Shown here piece by piece: positions 20,694-30,800 of a stretch of 64,000 nucleotides of DNA. Source of the DNA: Eutreptiella sp. 'Long Island Sound 2002' (lineage: Eukaryota > Euglenozoa > Euglenophyceae > Eutreptiales > Eutreptiaceae). A program made the translations under genes and the position numbers. Positions within the stretch are counted from its first letter, which is position 1. The number at the start of each line of letters is the position of its first letter. Under the pieces are notes generated by a model. The model saw only the letters and a program-made list of their open reading frames with translations. It did not search any database and had not been told where the DNA came from. The DNA lies in the NCBI GenBank assembly GCA_964036045.1, contig OZ038392.1, forward strand, positions 20,734,090 through 20,798,089. The letters are read 5' to 3'.

Positions 20694-21716
20694 ATGGCGA
20701 GCCCCAGTGGAGCAACATCTACGAACACCATCTTCTCGGGGGACTTGAACATGATCCCTATCCCGCTTGTGGACCTGCTGGTCGCACAGCAACTGCTTGA
20801 CATCTCCAGGAAGGAAGATCTGGAAGATATGACCATCCTCCTCCAAAAACAACTCCAAGCCAATGTGGTTCTGGGAACCCTCCTAAACCCGGCTCTGGGG
20901 CTGCATCAATGGGATCCAGACAAGCAGCACTTCAAAGAAATACTATCGCAACAGAGTCAACAGACCCTACAAGCCTACTTCACAAAGGTCATGGAACGAG
21001 CCTCCGAAGCCAACACAGACACTGTGATGGAACAATTGGCCCAGCACTCCAATGGACCAGACCAAATAATGAGGGCCCTGACCCTCTCGGCAGCGCAAAA
21101 TATCATTGATCTTACGCACAAACGATCCGCCATCAGTGCGCATCTGGACATCCTAACGGCGGCTGGCCCACCACAGGATCAACAAGCAATCAAACACAGA
21201 GCGATGCTCACAGCCGCGTTGGAGGACCTGGCCGCCGCGATCAGGCTCTCGTTACAGCAGTACAAGCTCGAGGACGGCTCACCACTGTATGAGGCGAGGA
21301 AAATTTTTTTCCTCCTAATTGCAGAAAGCAAAGAATGTGAGGAGCAGCTCCAAACAATCGAAGGCAACGATGAGCCCGCCCGCAAGAAGTTACACGACCA
21401 ATGGACGCACGTTAACCAGCAAATGGCGCAAACGGAGACGAACATCTACAACTTGCTACAGAGCCCAGACAGCAATCTTGACGGCACCATCAAAGCACAG
21501 CAAGAAGAGGTTCTCCGACAACAGCAAGTGCTAGTCCACCAACGAGCATCTATGGATCGGCGCCTGGCCGTGGCCATAGGGGTCTCGCCCGCCAAAAAGA
21601 AGGCTAAAGGGTTCTACCGAGACAGAGTCCCCGATACACCCCCCAACATAATCCCCCCCCCCCCCCAAGGAACCGCACCCCCCGCAATGGGCACTGTTTA
21701 CTGTGGGTTCTCCTAG
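20694..21716 (+). CDS. LINE A ORF1, Gln-rich helical protein
   Basis: 340 residues with no known domain recognised. It is predicted mostly helical from composition, with Gln/Leu/Glu-rich heptad-like stretches near residues 40-110 and 215-300 (for example EEVLRQQQVLVHQRASMDRR). The tail is basic then proline-rich (VSPAKKKAKGFYRD). By position it could be an ORF1-type RNA-binding/assembly protein. ATG at 20694 is used because it is in frame and heads the ordered sequence. Stop TAG is at 21714-21716, 24 bases before the next ATG. LINE B has a shorter, not clearly similar ORF in this position. Confidence 0.6.
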   Translation: MASPSGATSTNTIFSGDLNMIPIPLVDLLVAQQLLDISRKEDLEDMTILLQKQLQANVVLGTLLNPALGLHQWDPDKQHFKEILSQQSQQTLQAYFTKVMERASEANTDTVMEQLAQHSNGPDQIMRALTLSAAQNIIDLTHKRSAISAHLDILTAAGPPQDQQAIKHRAMLTAALEDLAAAIRLSLQQYKLEDGSPLYEARKIFFLLIAESKECEEQLQTIEGNDEPARKKLHDQWTHVNQQMAQTETNIYNLLQSPDSNLDGTIKAQQEEVLRQQQVLVHQRASMDRRLAVAIGVSPAKKKAKGFYRDRVPDTPPNIIPPPPQGTAPPAMGTVYCGFS

Positions 21717-21740
21717 GACAATGTCGCTGCTGTCACCGCC

Positions 21741-22358
21741 ATGCGTGAGTGCATGGCGAAACTACCCACTCCGAAAGCATCTACCCCCCTACACACCGTG
21801 GAGCAGCAACAACTGATGTTACAGTTCCGTTGGGACAAGGATTTCACTTGTCTCCAGTCCTGTCAGTTTTTCGACACGGACGGCCATGCCCGAAACTGGC
21901 AACGCCTGGACAAACTAGGTATTGATGAGCTGTCAACCGTCTTTCCAAAAGAGTCCTCAAACGTGGTCCTGGTGCTCAAGGACACTAAAATTTCACAATG
22001 TATTGAATTACAACACAGGCTCAACAGAGACCTGCCCCCTAATCGTCTCGATATGTTGATTGCCGTCACCACACAGGTTCCTTTCAGCCAGTGGTGCGAT
22101 CAGACACTACAGAAGATGTCCGCCACGCCAGAGTCTTTCTCGAGATTAACACGCCGTGTCCACCTGGCGACGGGAGGCACAATGGATTTCTGGGTAATCA
22201 GTTTTACCCCACAGTCCATCTCACAGAGACTCAAACCAGTCTACAACACGGTGAGGCTTCTCTCGCAGGGCTCGACTCTAGAGAGTAAGGATGCCACCTT
22301 ACCACCTCCCCCCACCTCCACTTTTGCGATTCACATGACCGAGAACGACATGTCCTAG
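21741..22358 (+). CDS. LINE A ORF2, family-specific protein of unknown function
   Basis: 205 residues and intact. It corresponds by position and general pattern to LINE B 26380-27030. Both contain a block ending in a hydrophobic 'VVLVLKDTK' or 'VVLLDSADS' type strand, then a stretch with a conserved WV.SFTP / WVFRITS-like strand (MDFWVISFTPQ here). No zinc knuckle or RRM was recognised. The stop TAG at 22356-22358 is 3 bases before the next ATG, suggesting coupled translation. Confidence 0.65.
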   Translation: MRECMAKLPTPKASTPLHTVEQQQLMLQFRWDKDFTCLQSCQFFDTDGHARNWQRLDKLGIDELSTVFPKESSNVVLVLKDTKISQCIELQHRLNRDLPPNRLDMLIAVTTQVPFSQWCDQTLQKMSATPESFSRLTRRVHLATGGTMDFWVISFTPQSISQRLKPVYNTVRLLSQGSTLESKDATLPPPPTSTFAIHMTENDMS

Positions 22359-22361
22359 ACC

Positions 22362-23225
22362 ATGCTACACATGGGCCTATCTGGAGCCCAGTGTTTTAAT
22401 GTCGCCGGACCCATAACTATCCGCCCTCCCAACAAACCATTACACACTAAGATATTCTTGCTCGACCTCAACGCTCAGGAGAGGTCCAAGTTTATTGACG
22501 CACACAAAAAGAAGGATCACTTTTCAGTTATGTCACTGGGAGAGTTCGATGGCTCCGCTTTCCATGATCAAGAGGAGGTTTTCTACAAAAAAACCCACAA
22601 AGAGCAGTATAGTAAGAACCTATGGCTCACCCTGCACGCCATTCTGACAGACGCACTGCCCGATCCGGCCTCGTGGTCCTTGCAAATCGCAGGACCCAAT
22701 AAAGTTCGCCTGGGGCTCAAGGCTCGGGAGGATCTCTACTCTTTTGTACAAGGACCGTACGTCCAACTCCAAGCCAACGGGCTCCTTTTTAAAGACGAGA
22801 AACAACGAGACTGGTTCAATCCTGACTCCCAGTCTGACGCCAGCTCCGTCTGCTCGACCAGGTCGTTCGCGTCAGGACAGGGAGAAGGCACCAGCCCCCT
22901 CCAGGCCCTGGTAGCGTATAATGAACCTATCTGGCTACCCGACGCCGCATTGCGCGATTTCCTGTCTTCGAATGGCTTTGCTGTTGACAAGTTAACCAGA
23001 TCCACTTGGAACCCAGGGCGCATGAGCACCGCGGCATGGAAGCTGCAAGGGCCGCACCTGCCTCAGACCAGTGTCATCCTGCATGATGCTCAGAAAAATA
23101 CATCAATCACCATCATACCGCTGAACGGATTTAACGTCCTAAAGAGAGACTCTATGGAGGCCCGGAAACGCCAGCAGCCAGCTGGCAAAGCCACGTATGC
23201 CAGAAGAACCCGCAATGACAAATGA
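22362..23225 (+). CDS. LINE A ORF3, homologue of LINE B ORF3
   Basis: 287 residues and intact. It aligns by eye with LINE B 27031-27867: KTHKEQYSKNLWLTLHAI against TQKEHRSQYAPHMFGFVLSA, NKVRLGL against NKLRIGL, LLFKDEK against YILKDEE, and QSDASSVCS against GDDSDVSSVMS, in order. The C-terminus is basic (EARKRQQ...ARRTRNDK), as expected of a nucleic-acid-binding protein. No named domain was recognised. The stop TGA overlaps the next start as ATGA at 23222-23225, a classic termination-reinitiation arrangement. Confidence 0.75.
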   Translation: MLHMGLSGAQCFNVAGPITIRPPNKPLHTKIFLLDLNAQERSKFIDAHKKKDHFSVMSLGEFDGSAFHDQEEVFYKKTHKEQYSKNLWLTLHAILTDALPDPASWSLQIAGPNKVRLGLKAREDLYSFVQGPYVQLQANGLLFKDEKQRDWFNPDSQSDASSVCSTRSFASGQGEGTSPLQALVAYNEPIWLPDAALRDFLSSNGFAVDKLTRSTWNPGRMSTAAWKLQGPHLPQTSVILHDAQKNTSITIIPLNGFNVLKRDSMEARKRQQPAGKATYARRTRNDK

Positions 23226-24576
23226 ATAAGACTTGCGCTACTAAGATACTACCCACCCATGGGGGTCACCAGAATCCACGTCTGTCCCCCCCCAATTTTG
23301 TGGCAGCCTCCCTCAAGGCGTGCACCTTCAACGCCAACGGCTTGTCCACCCTGGTCCCGAACGGCACAGGCCACGAGCACAGGTACACACAAATTATGAA
23401 ATTTTTCCATCGCTCAAAACTCCATGTCATGGAGCTCCAGGAAGCTCACATTCCGGATGAGCAAACCCTGCTCTACTTGCATGAACAATTTTCCAGACGG
23501 CATCGAACTTTCCTTCGCTGTCTGTCATTTCCATCATCATGCCACCATCAGAACTCACCAGTGGAAAAAGGTAGCATCGCTCCGTCATCTGATTCCTTCT
23601 GATACCATTTTTCTGTCTGACCACAATTCTGTTATCCTGCCCTCCCGAGATGTCTCCTCCTTGAGAACCTCCCCTGAACAGAAGGATGTCCTTGAGGCGA
23701 GAGAGTGCGAGATATCATTCATTGCCCAGCACGATTTAGTGGACGCCTTTGCTACGCTACACTCCTGCCGCACTGAAGATTTCCCCCTGGAAGGGTGGAC
23801 ATGGGGTTTCCCATCTTTATGCCCCAAGGACGCCCCACCACCGGACGTCAGTCAGCACGAAGCGGACATGACGGACATCAGCACAGACAGAAGACGCCGG
23901 ATTGACCGCGTCCTGGTACCGCACAACTTTGTCTCTGTTTTACGTGAATGCTATCCATGTTTTTTGGCTTCCTCTCACCACAAGGCTGTACTTTTTTCGC
24001 ACTTATCTGCCTCCTGCGACCAGTAGCGTCGCAAAAGATGTCCTGTCTCCTTTCTGCAGTCCCAAGAGACAGTAGACGACATACAGGCACAACTCTTCAA
24101 TTTGCAAACTACAGGTTTCGCCCAATGGGCGGACTCGCAGGATCTGATCCGCCGACAAGCCCTCGCCTATGAGAGGACTCATTACTGCACGGGCTATACC
24201 GAAGTACAAATACTATTGAGGGAATCCACATCACATAAGCTAGCCCCCGGAGGCCACGATTTTTTTTTTGTCTAAAGGATATGATATCCCCGACCCTCAT
24301 GTGGCCTATCGCGTCCTTGCCGCCCTGGCTGAAAAGGCTGACGAGGACCGGATAGGCCAGCTGGTGCTGGACAAGTTGAAGACCACGATATCCGACCCAT
24401 GGGCCTCACAACCACAACGGAAGCAAGAAATCTGGCGCCTCACCCGCCAACTACAGGTGAAACGGCAACTGCACACGCTCCGCAGGAAAACGGGCCAGGT
24501 TCTCCCCGACCCCGAGTCAATAGCACAAGAGCTGCTGGGTTTCTGGTCTGACTAAATGTCCGTCTCAGGGCTCTCC
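23222..24576 (+). pseudogene. LINE A ORF4, AP-like endonuclease and RT linker, broken
   Basis: It begins ACTFNANGLSTLV (endonuclease Asn) and VMELQEAHIPDEQ (catalytic Glu). Near 23490 part of the domain is missing and the frame changes to one with LSDHNSVILPSRD, RRRRIDRVLVP and FLASSHHKAVLFS. The last should be S-D-H but reads S-H-H, so the nuclease is probably dead. After TAG at 24024-24026 and further shifts, the frame 24268-24555 carries the pre-RT linker (LDKLKTTISDPW, KQEIWRLTRQLQ, RKTGQVLPDPESIAQELLGF), matching LINE B near 29245-29440. The ORF closes with TAA and then the 33-bp array starts within about 20 bases. Confidence 0.75.
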
Positions 24577-25715
24577 CTGCACATCTCCTGCATGTGCCCC
24601 TCTGTACCCCTGCACATCTCCTGCATGTGCCCCTCTGTACCCCTGCACATCTCCTGCATGTGCCCCTCTGTACCCCTGCACATCTCCTGCATGCGCCCCT
24701 CTGTACCCCTGCACATCTCCTGCATGCACCCCTCTGTACCCCTGCACATCTCCTGCATGTGCCCCTCTGTACCCCTGCACATCTCCTGCATGTGCCCCTC
24801 TGTACCCCTGCACATCTCCTGCATGTGCCCCTCCGTAACCCTGCACATCTCCTGCATGTGCCCCTCTGTAGCCCTGCACATTTCCTGCATGTGCCCCTCT
24901 GTACCCCTGCACATCTCCTGCATGTGCCCCTCTGTACCCCTGCACATCTCCTGCATGTGCCCCTCTGTACCCCTGCACATGTCCTGCATGTGCCCCTCTG
25001 TACCCCTGCACATCTCCTGCATGTGCCCCTCTGTACCCCTGCACATCTCCTGCATGTGCCCCTCTGTAACCCTGCACATCTCCTGCATGTGCCCCTCTGT
25101 ACCCCTGCACATCTCCCGCATGTGCCCCTCTGTACCCCTGCACATCTCCTGCATGTGCGCCTCTGTACCCCTGCACATCTCCTGCATGTGCCCCTCCGTA
25201 CCCCTGCAAATCTCCTACATGTGCCCCTCTGTACCCCTGCACATCTCCTGCATGTGCCTCTCTGTACCCCTCCACATCTCCTGCATGTGCCCCTCTGTAC
25301 CCCTGCACATCTCCTGCATGCGCCCCTCTGTACCCCTGCACATCTCCTGCATGTGCCCCTCTGTACCCCTGCACATCTCCTGCATGTGCCCCTCCGTACC
25401 CCTGCACATCTCCTGCATGTGCCCCTCTGTACCCCTCCACATCTCCTGCATGTGCCCCTCTGTACCCCGGCACATCTCCTGCATGTGCCCCTCTGTACCC
25501 CTGCACATCTCCTGCATGTGCCCCTCCGTACCCCTGCACATCTCCTGCATGTGCCCCTCTGTACCCCTGCACATCTCCTCCATGTACCCCTCTGTACCCC
25601 TGCACATCTCCTGCATGTGCCCCTCAAGACCCATGCACATCTCCTGCATGTGCCCCTCTGTACCCCTGCACATTTCCTGCATGTGCCCCTCTGTACCCCT
25701 GCACATCTCCTGCAT
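24577..25715 (+). repeat. 33-bp minisatellite, array 1, about 34 copies
   Basis: Tandem 33-base units starting CTGCACATCTCCTGCATG and continuing GCCCCTCTGTACCC after one T. Variants include CTCCGTA, GTAACCC and GCATGCGCC. The array lies between the broken RT linker of LINE A and the first base of the LINE B 5' motif. The unit has no stop triplet on either strand, so long ORFs in all frames here are artefacts. GCACAT and ATGTGC in each unit can form a 6-bp stem. Confidence 0.97.
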
Positions 25716-25784
25716 TTCTGAGTGTCTATTTTTTTTCGGTGGCATCTTTTCTGCCATGTCCAGGGCCTGTGTGGCCTACTGAGC

Positions 25785-26276
25785 ATGTCCGCAAAGCCGA
25801 GCACCACTGGGGGTGTCGAAGCACCTATAGCCCCCACCCAAAGCCAGGGGAAATGGACAGCGGCATCGGCGGCAAACGCCAGATCCGCCAACCCCTCTAC
25901 CACCCTGAGCACCACACGTGAGGAGCCGTTTGGGCCTGCGGAGTCGGTTTCGCCCTCCCCGCGCGGCGAGCAGCCGCCTGAGACGCCCCGAGCACAGCCG
26001 ATCCTCGACAACGGGCAAGTGGCCCGGTTCGCCATCGTACACCAGCCGCGCCACGAACAAGGGAAACCCTCACAGTACATCCCCAACATCAATCCTGAGA
26101 TCGTTTTCTGGTTCCAACCTCTTCACACCGTCGTTGAGTTCCTGCGTCCCAGACTATCACAGGCTGTCGCCCACCTGCTGAAGTTGGCCCTGTACCCCTA
26201 CTTTCTGCCCCGAGACCTCTTGTTCCTGATTACCCAGTGTGGGTCGGATCCGCACCGGCAACTACATTACATCTAG
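25785..26276 (+). CDS. LINE B ORF1, hypothetical protein
   Basis: 163 residues from the ATG at 25785 (MSAKPSTTGG). The N-terminal half is low-complexity Ser/Thr/Pro; the C-terminal half is ordered (INPEIVFWFQPLHTVVEFLR...LALYPYFLPRDLLFLI). An upstream ATG at 25756 opens a tiny frame ending at 25782, a possible uORF. It is not clearly similar to LINE A ORF1 and may be truncated. It is followed by 100 bases with no ORF. Confidence 0.45.
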   Translation: MSAKPSTTGGVEAPIAPTQSQGKWTAASAANARSANPSTTLSTTREEPFGPAESVSPSPRGEQPPETPRAQPILDNGQVARFAIVHQPRHEQGKPSQYIPNINPEIVFWFQPLHTVVEFLRPRLSQAVAHLLKLALYPYFLPRDLLFLITQCGSDPHRQLHYI

Positions 26277-26379
26277 AGCAGCGCTGCCTGCCTATCCTTG
26301 CGATCACACTAGAGCTGCACATTGCAGCCAGCGAATTAATCTCCTACCTCCTGCTGTCCAATTGTCGGAGTCTGGCTAA

Positions 26380-27030
26380 ATGAATGCAAAGGACTTCCTC
26401 AAGAAATACAGCACCCCAGACATGGAAACTCTCAGCAAGACTGACAGTGAACAACTGCTGGTGCTTGCAGGCCTGGATGACCATGACTTCGTCGTACAGA
26501 ATGAGGGGTATTTGTCCTCTGGATTAGATCTGTCTATGGGATTCAGTATGCGCTTCGACGGACTCAAAGAACTAAACACACCCCAAAAAGCACGCGTCGT
26601 TTTCCGTGGACACGAGCCGGAGTTGCTATGCGTCACAGTGAAAAGGAGCTTTGCAGATGACATGAAATGCGTCAAGACACTGCTTAATCACCTACCCACA
26701 TGGAGAATTTCAGACGTGGTCCTGTTGGACTCCGCAGATTCAGCTCTGGGAGATGGAAGCAAAGTGTTACTGAAAGACCTACCCTTTACGCCGGACAGGG
26801 CTATCAAGGCAGAGCGATCGGTGTGTAGCCTGGGTCTGGGGATTGAGTTCTTCCCATGGGTATTCCGCATCACGTCAACCAGCAATTCGGGCCACAAACA
26901 GCCAAAACTGCGCATTCTGAAGCTGTTGGAGAAAGGACGTTCCCCCAAAGAACTAGTATTTGAAGAACCGGAGATGCCGAAGAATCTATATGCGATACAG
27001 AGCCACGTGGCCTGGTCTGCCGACCTCTAA
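26380..27030 (+). CDS. LINE B ORF2, family-specific protein
   Basis: 216 residues, intact, of normal composition. It is the positional counterpart of LINE A 21741-22358. Contains LVLAGLDDHDFVVQNEG, a basic VKRSFADDMK stretch and the strand GIEFFPWVFRITSTSNSG. No named domain was recognised. The stop TAA at 27028-27030 touches the next start (TAAATG), so ORF3 probably depends on reinitiation after ORF2. Confidence 0.7.
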   Translation: MNAKDFLKKYSTPDMETLSKTDSEQLLVLAGLDDHDFVVQNEGYLSSGLDLSMGFSMRFDGLKELNTPQKARVVFRGHEPELLCVTVKRSFADDMKCVKTLLNHLPTWRISDVVLLDSADSALGDGSKVLLKDLPFTPDRAIKAERSVCSLGLGIEFFPWVFRITSTSNSGHKQPKLRILKLLEKGRSPKELVFEEPEMPKNLYAIQSHVAWSADL

Positions 27031-27867
27031 ATGTTGTTGGACTCCACCAAGGACAAGTTGGACGAGGTCCCGGGTTCGGACCCCAATGCGACCAAATACA
27101 TTTTCTCAGAGCTGTCTGAAGAGGTCATTAACACTGTGGTTACCACGTTCGGGGGAAAACCCAGATTTGCATTGATGCCTATTGAGTGGTATGAGGGCAC
27201 TGCCATCGAAAAAAAGACCACAGTGTTTGAAATGTTCACGCAAAAGGAGCATAGGTCGCAGTATGCCCCACATATGTTTGGTTTTGTGCTTTCTGCCTTG
27301 TGGCAGGACGGAGATGTCTTGCGAAATGACTCTGCAGCCATCCAGCAAATTTCCTGCAACAAACTGCGAATCGGCCTCACGCCAGATACCAAAAAGCTCC
27401 TCATTTCGAAGATAGACCAGATGGCCCCCATGGGATATATATTGAAAGATGAAGAAACAATGGACTATGTCACGGCCTTTGATGGCGATGACTCGGATGT
27501 TTCCAGTGTCATGTCTGAGTGGGGCTCAATTGATGTCTGCTATTTGATTGGGGCCCCTCCCTATTGGAAAGCACCGGCGATAAAGCAAGTCCTGTCCCTG
27601 TCAGACCAAAAGGACTTCCTGCTGACAAAACTGCGGTGGTCGGTCGCGGAGATGCGATTTGCCAGACCGAAAATACAGGCTCCAACGGTCCAGCCGCTGA
27701 TTGGAAAAGTTTTCCGCACACAGGTCAAAGAAAAGCAAATGGTTGTCATCAGCAAAGAGGAGTACAAACAGAGGCGCCACCCCAGGTCCCAGTCTAACCT
27801 GCTGGTTTCTAATAAGCCCAGGGAATGGGCAAAGAAAGGAAGAGACAGCACTTTCGTTTGTATTTAA
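27031..27867 (+). CDS. LINE B ORF3, homologue of LINE A ORF3
   Basis: 278 residues and intact. It shares the ordered motifs listed for LINE A 22362-23225, including NKLRIGL, YILKDEE and the Asp/Ser-rich DGDDSDVSSVMS. The C-terminus is basic (KEEYKQRRHPRSQ, REWAKKGRD). Its conservation in two diverged copies suggests a needed function; a gag-like nucleic-acid chaperone role is inference. The stop TAA at 27865-27867 is 24 bases before ORF4. Confidence 0.75.
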   Translation: MLLDSTKDKLDEVPGSDPNATKYIFSELSEEVINTVVTTFGGKPRFALMPIEWYEGTAIEKKTTVFEMFTQKEHRSQYAPHMFGFVLSALWQDGDVLRNDSAAIQQISCNKLRIGLTPDTKKLLISKIDQMAPMGYILKDEETMDYVTAFDGDDSDVSSVMSEWGSIDVCYLIGAPPYWKAPAIKQVLSLSDQKDFLLTKLRWSVAEMRFARPKIQAPTVQPLIGKVFRTQVKEKQMVVISKEEYKQRRHPRSQSNLLVSNKPREWAKKGRDSTFVCI

Positions 27868-27891
27868 GCGAAAAAGGGACACTGAGTCACC

Positions 27892-30800
27892 ATGACCTTG
27901 CCCTACGCCACCCAGCCCCGTAAGGCTGCCAGACTGTCGTCCGATCCAGCCCAGCAGGGTCCCATACCCCCCTTGAATGCATATGCTCCAGTGCAAGCGC
28001 CACAGATTTCCTCTTTCCTTAATTCAGATATGAAGGTTGCCACTTTCAATTGCAATGGACTACTGACTGTCCCTGCAAACAGTACAGGTACAGAACAACG
28101 CATCCATACCATCATGCGTTTCATACGCCGAGCAGGGGTCACAATCCTTGGGCTACAGGAGCCTCACCTAAAAGATGAGTCGATGTTCCTCCAAGTCAAA
28201 GAAGCATTATCCCGAAAAAATTTGAAATGTGTCAGTAATTTCTCTCCACACGGCAGAGGAGGAGCAGCTCTCATTTTTCCGAAAACATGGAAAGTGAGGC
28301 AGAGCTGGGCTCTGGGACCCCGCTCCCTGAATGTGATGTTAGAGGATGAGCAAGGGTTTTTGCATAGTCTTATGGTGTCCCATTTCCACAACGAAGCCTC
28401 CCTTCGGAAAAAACAATGGTCTGATATCGCCATGTTACCCCGTTCCCTAATTGAACCCAACACCATCTGGCTATGTGATCATAACTCCGTACTGCTGCCC
28501 ACCAGAGACGTCGCAAATTCCAAAGCGGCAACAGACCAGCCAGCAACACTTGATGCAATGGAGGAGGAAGCTTCGACTCTCATGAGTATGGGGCTAGTGG
28601 ATGCATATGCATGTGCGCATTCAGGCAGAGACCATGACCCGTACAGATGGACCTGGGGTTTCCCATCATCAAGGCCAAAGTCCCACACGAACACGCCACA
28701 ACAGAATTCGAAACGGCAGAAGGCACAAGCCCCTGATGAAGATAACCAGGCTCAGTCCTGCGACAGACGCCGCAGAAGCGACACAATCCACATCCCCTAC
28801 AGTATGGAATCTTTTATTTCTGAATGCTACCCCACCTTTCTGGCCGATTCTGATCACAAATTAGTTCTATTGGGCTTACACTGCCCGTCAGCCCCGGCAG
28901 CTACTCGTAGAAAACGCTGCCCCATTGGGTTTTTGTGCGATGAGAAGGAGGTTGCAGAAATCAAGAGCCAACTACAAACAATTCCAGGAGAGGGGGAAAT
29001 CTGGTGGGATAAAGCACTGTCGCTCATCCGGCGGAGAGCGGTACAGTACGAAACCAAACATACCCCGACAGGTTTCACAGAGTTACAGGTCCTGGTTATG
29101 GAGTCCACCAGACTTAGGCTGTGCCCCCAAGCATGGCACTACCTCTGGGCTAATGGCTACACGTCAATCCGTGACCCAGCCTCGGCCTATTCACTGCTGG
29201 TACACATGGCGGAATCCCAGCAGAGGGATCGGTCATGTACCATGGTAATGGATAAGTTAAAGACTCTTATGCACGAACCCTACGACGCCCCAGCGCGCAG
29301 GACACGCCAGGAGGTGTGGCGACTGGTGAAGCAGCTACAGTCGAAAAGAAAACTGATGTCTCTCAGGCATAAAACAGGACAGGTCTTGTTTGATCCACAT
29401 GCGATTGCCTCTGAGATCGCATCCTTCTGGCAACAAACAATGTCGGTTGGGGGGCAGCCACTGACAGAATGCCATTCCTACCTGGCCTCCTTTTTTAAGT
29501 CCAAAAACACACCCCTGATGGCAGAAATGCTCATTAAGCCGCTTTCGGCCCCGCTAGTGCACGCAGCTCTTCTTGCTTTGAACAGAACCTCGGCACCAGG
29601 CCTGGATGGCGTTCCCTGCTCTATATATGCTTCATTTGCTGGACAATTTTGCCCGGTGATGCATAACTTGATCCAGGGATACTACCGTTCGGGCACACTG
29701 AATGAGGACTGGGCGCTGGCCCTTCTTAACGTGATCCCGAAAACTTGTGGGACAGTGACAGTTAAAGACCTTAGGCCACTGGTTCTGCAAAACACTTGTC
29801 ACAAGTGGATTGCATCGTGTGTCTCCCTACAGCTACAGGATTTCATTGCGGCCCTCACCCTGGTGCACCAAAAGGGCTTCATTAAAGGCAGGTGTATATT
29901 CAACCATCTATGGAATGCGTTTGGCTCCTTGAGTGCTATGCAGGAAGGGCACTTCTGCCCGATTGATTTTCAAAAAGCTTATGACTCGGTAGCACACTCA
30001 TACGCACAAGCATTTTTCACCCATATGTGCCTCCCCACGGAAATGATCCAGCTACTAATGCTACTGTTCAAGGCGCCCATGGCACTGATTGTGCACGGCA
30101 CAGTGATGCTACATGAAAAAATTACTCCCACGTCAGGCATCAGACAGGGTTGCCCCATTATCCCCCTCAGTCTTTGCGGTATTGATTTCTCCGATCTCTA
30201 CGTATTTGATGGAACTGTCCCCTACTGTAACGGTATTGTTGTATGCAGATGATTTGCTAATCATCATCCGTGATGCCCCCCTGCAAGCGGCCCTTGTCCT
30301 ACGCTGCTGCATTGAAGTTATGAAAATTTTTTCTCAATTTTGTGGGCTCGAGATAAACCACGATAAATCAGCAATCCTGATTGTTAGCCCATGGGAAACC
30401 TCGGAACAGGAACTCCTGGACGCCACTGGCATCAATGTCCAAACAGCCTACACGTACCTAGGGGTACAATTGGGTTACGTGGCACCCGAAGAGGCCTTCG
30501 CACCAGCTTTACAAAAGGCCCTTGGGAGGGCACACTCAATGCAACACTGGAACTTAACTCTGAAAGAGCGAGTGTTCTTGTTAAGAATGTGGATCCTCCC
30601 GGTGCTTGTGTACCCAGCACGTGTGATTCTTCCAGTTAAGAAGGTGGTGGACTCTTTGAAAACAATCTACAACATAGCATTGGGACTGAACTCATGGGGG
30701 TTGACCCAGGATATCCTAGCTCTCTCCGAGTCCCAAGGGGGGCTTAGCTTGGCTCAGCCGCATTATTTTCTGTGGTGGCATCACTCAGCCCTTTTCGTGA

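Larger units (their letters stand above)
20237..24576 (+). mobile_element. LINE A, non-LTR retrotransposon, truncated inside RT
   Basis: The left edge is marked by GAGTGTCTATTTTTTTTCGG at 20237. A second version (TTTCTGAGTGTCTTTTTTTT) begins at 20286, and the same motif begins LINE B at 25715. Four ORFs follow (20694, 21741, 22362, 23222), the last three homologous to LINE B ORFs in the same order. The element stops in the linker before RT motif 1 and passes straight into the 33-bp array. No 3' half is found elsewhere in the window. Confidence 0.75.

Noticed and set aside
24577-25715. CRISPR array
   Set aside because: Units are contiguous 33-mers with no unique spacers, there are no cas genes, and the surroundings are eukaryotic transposons.
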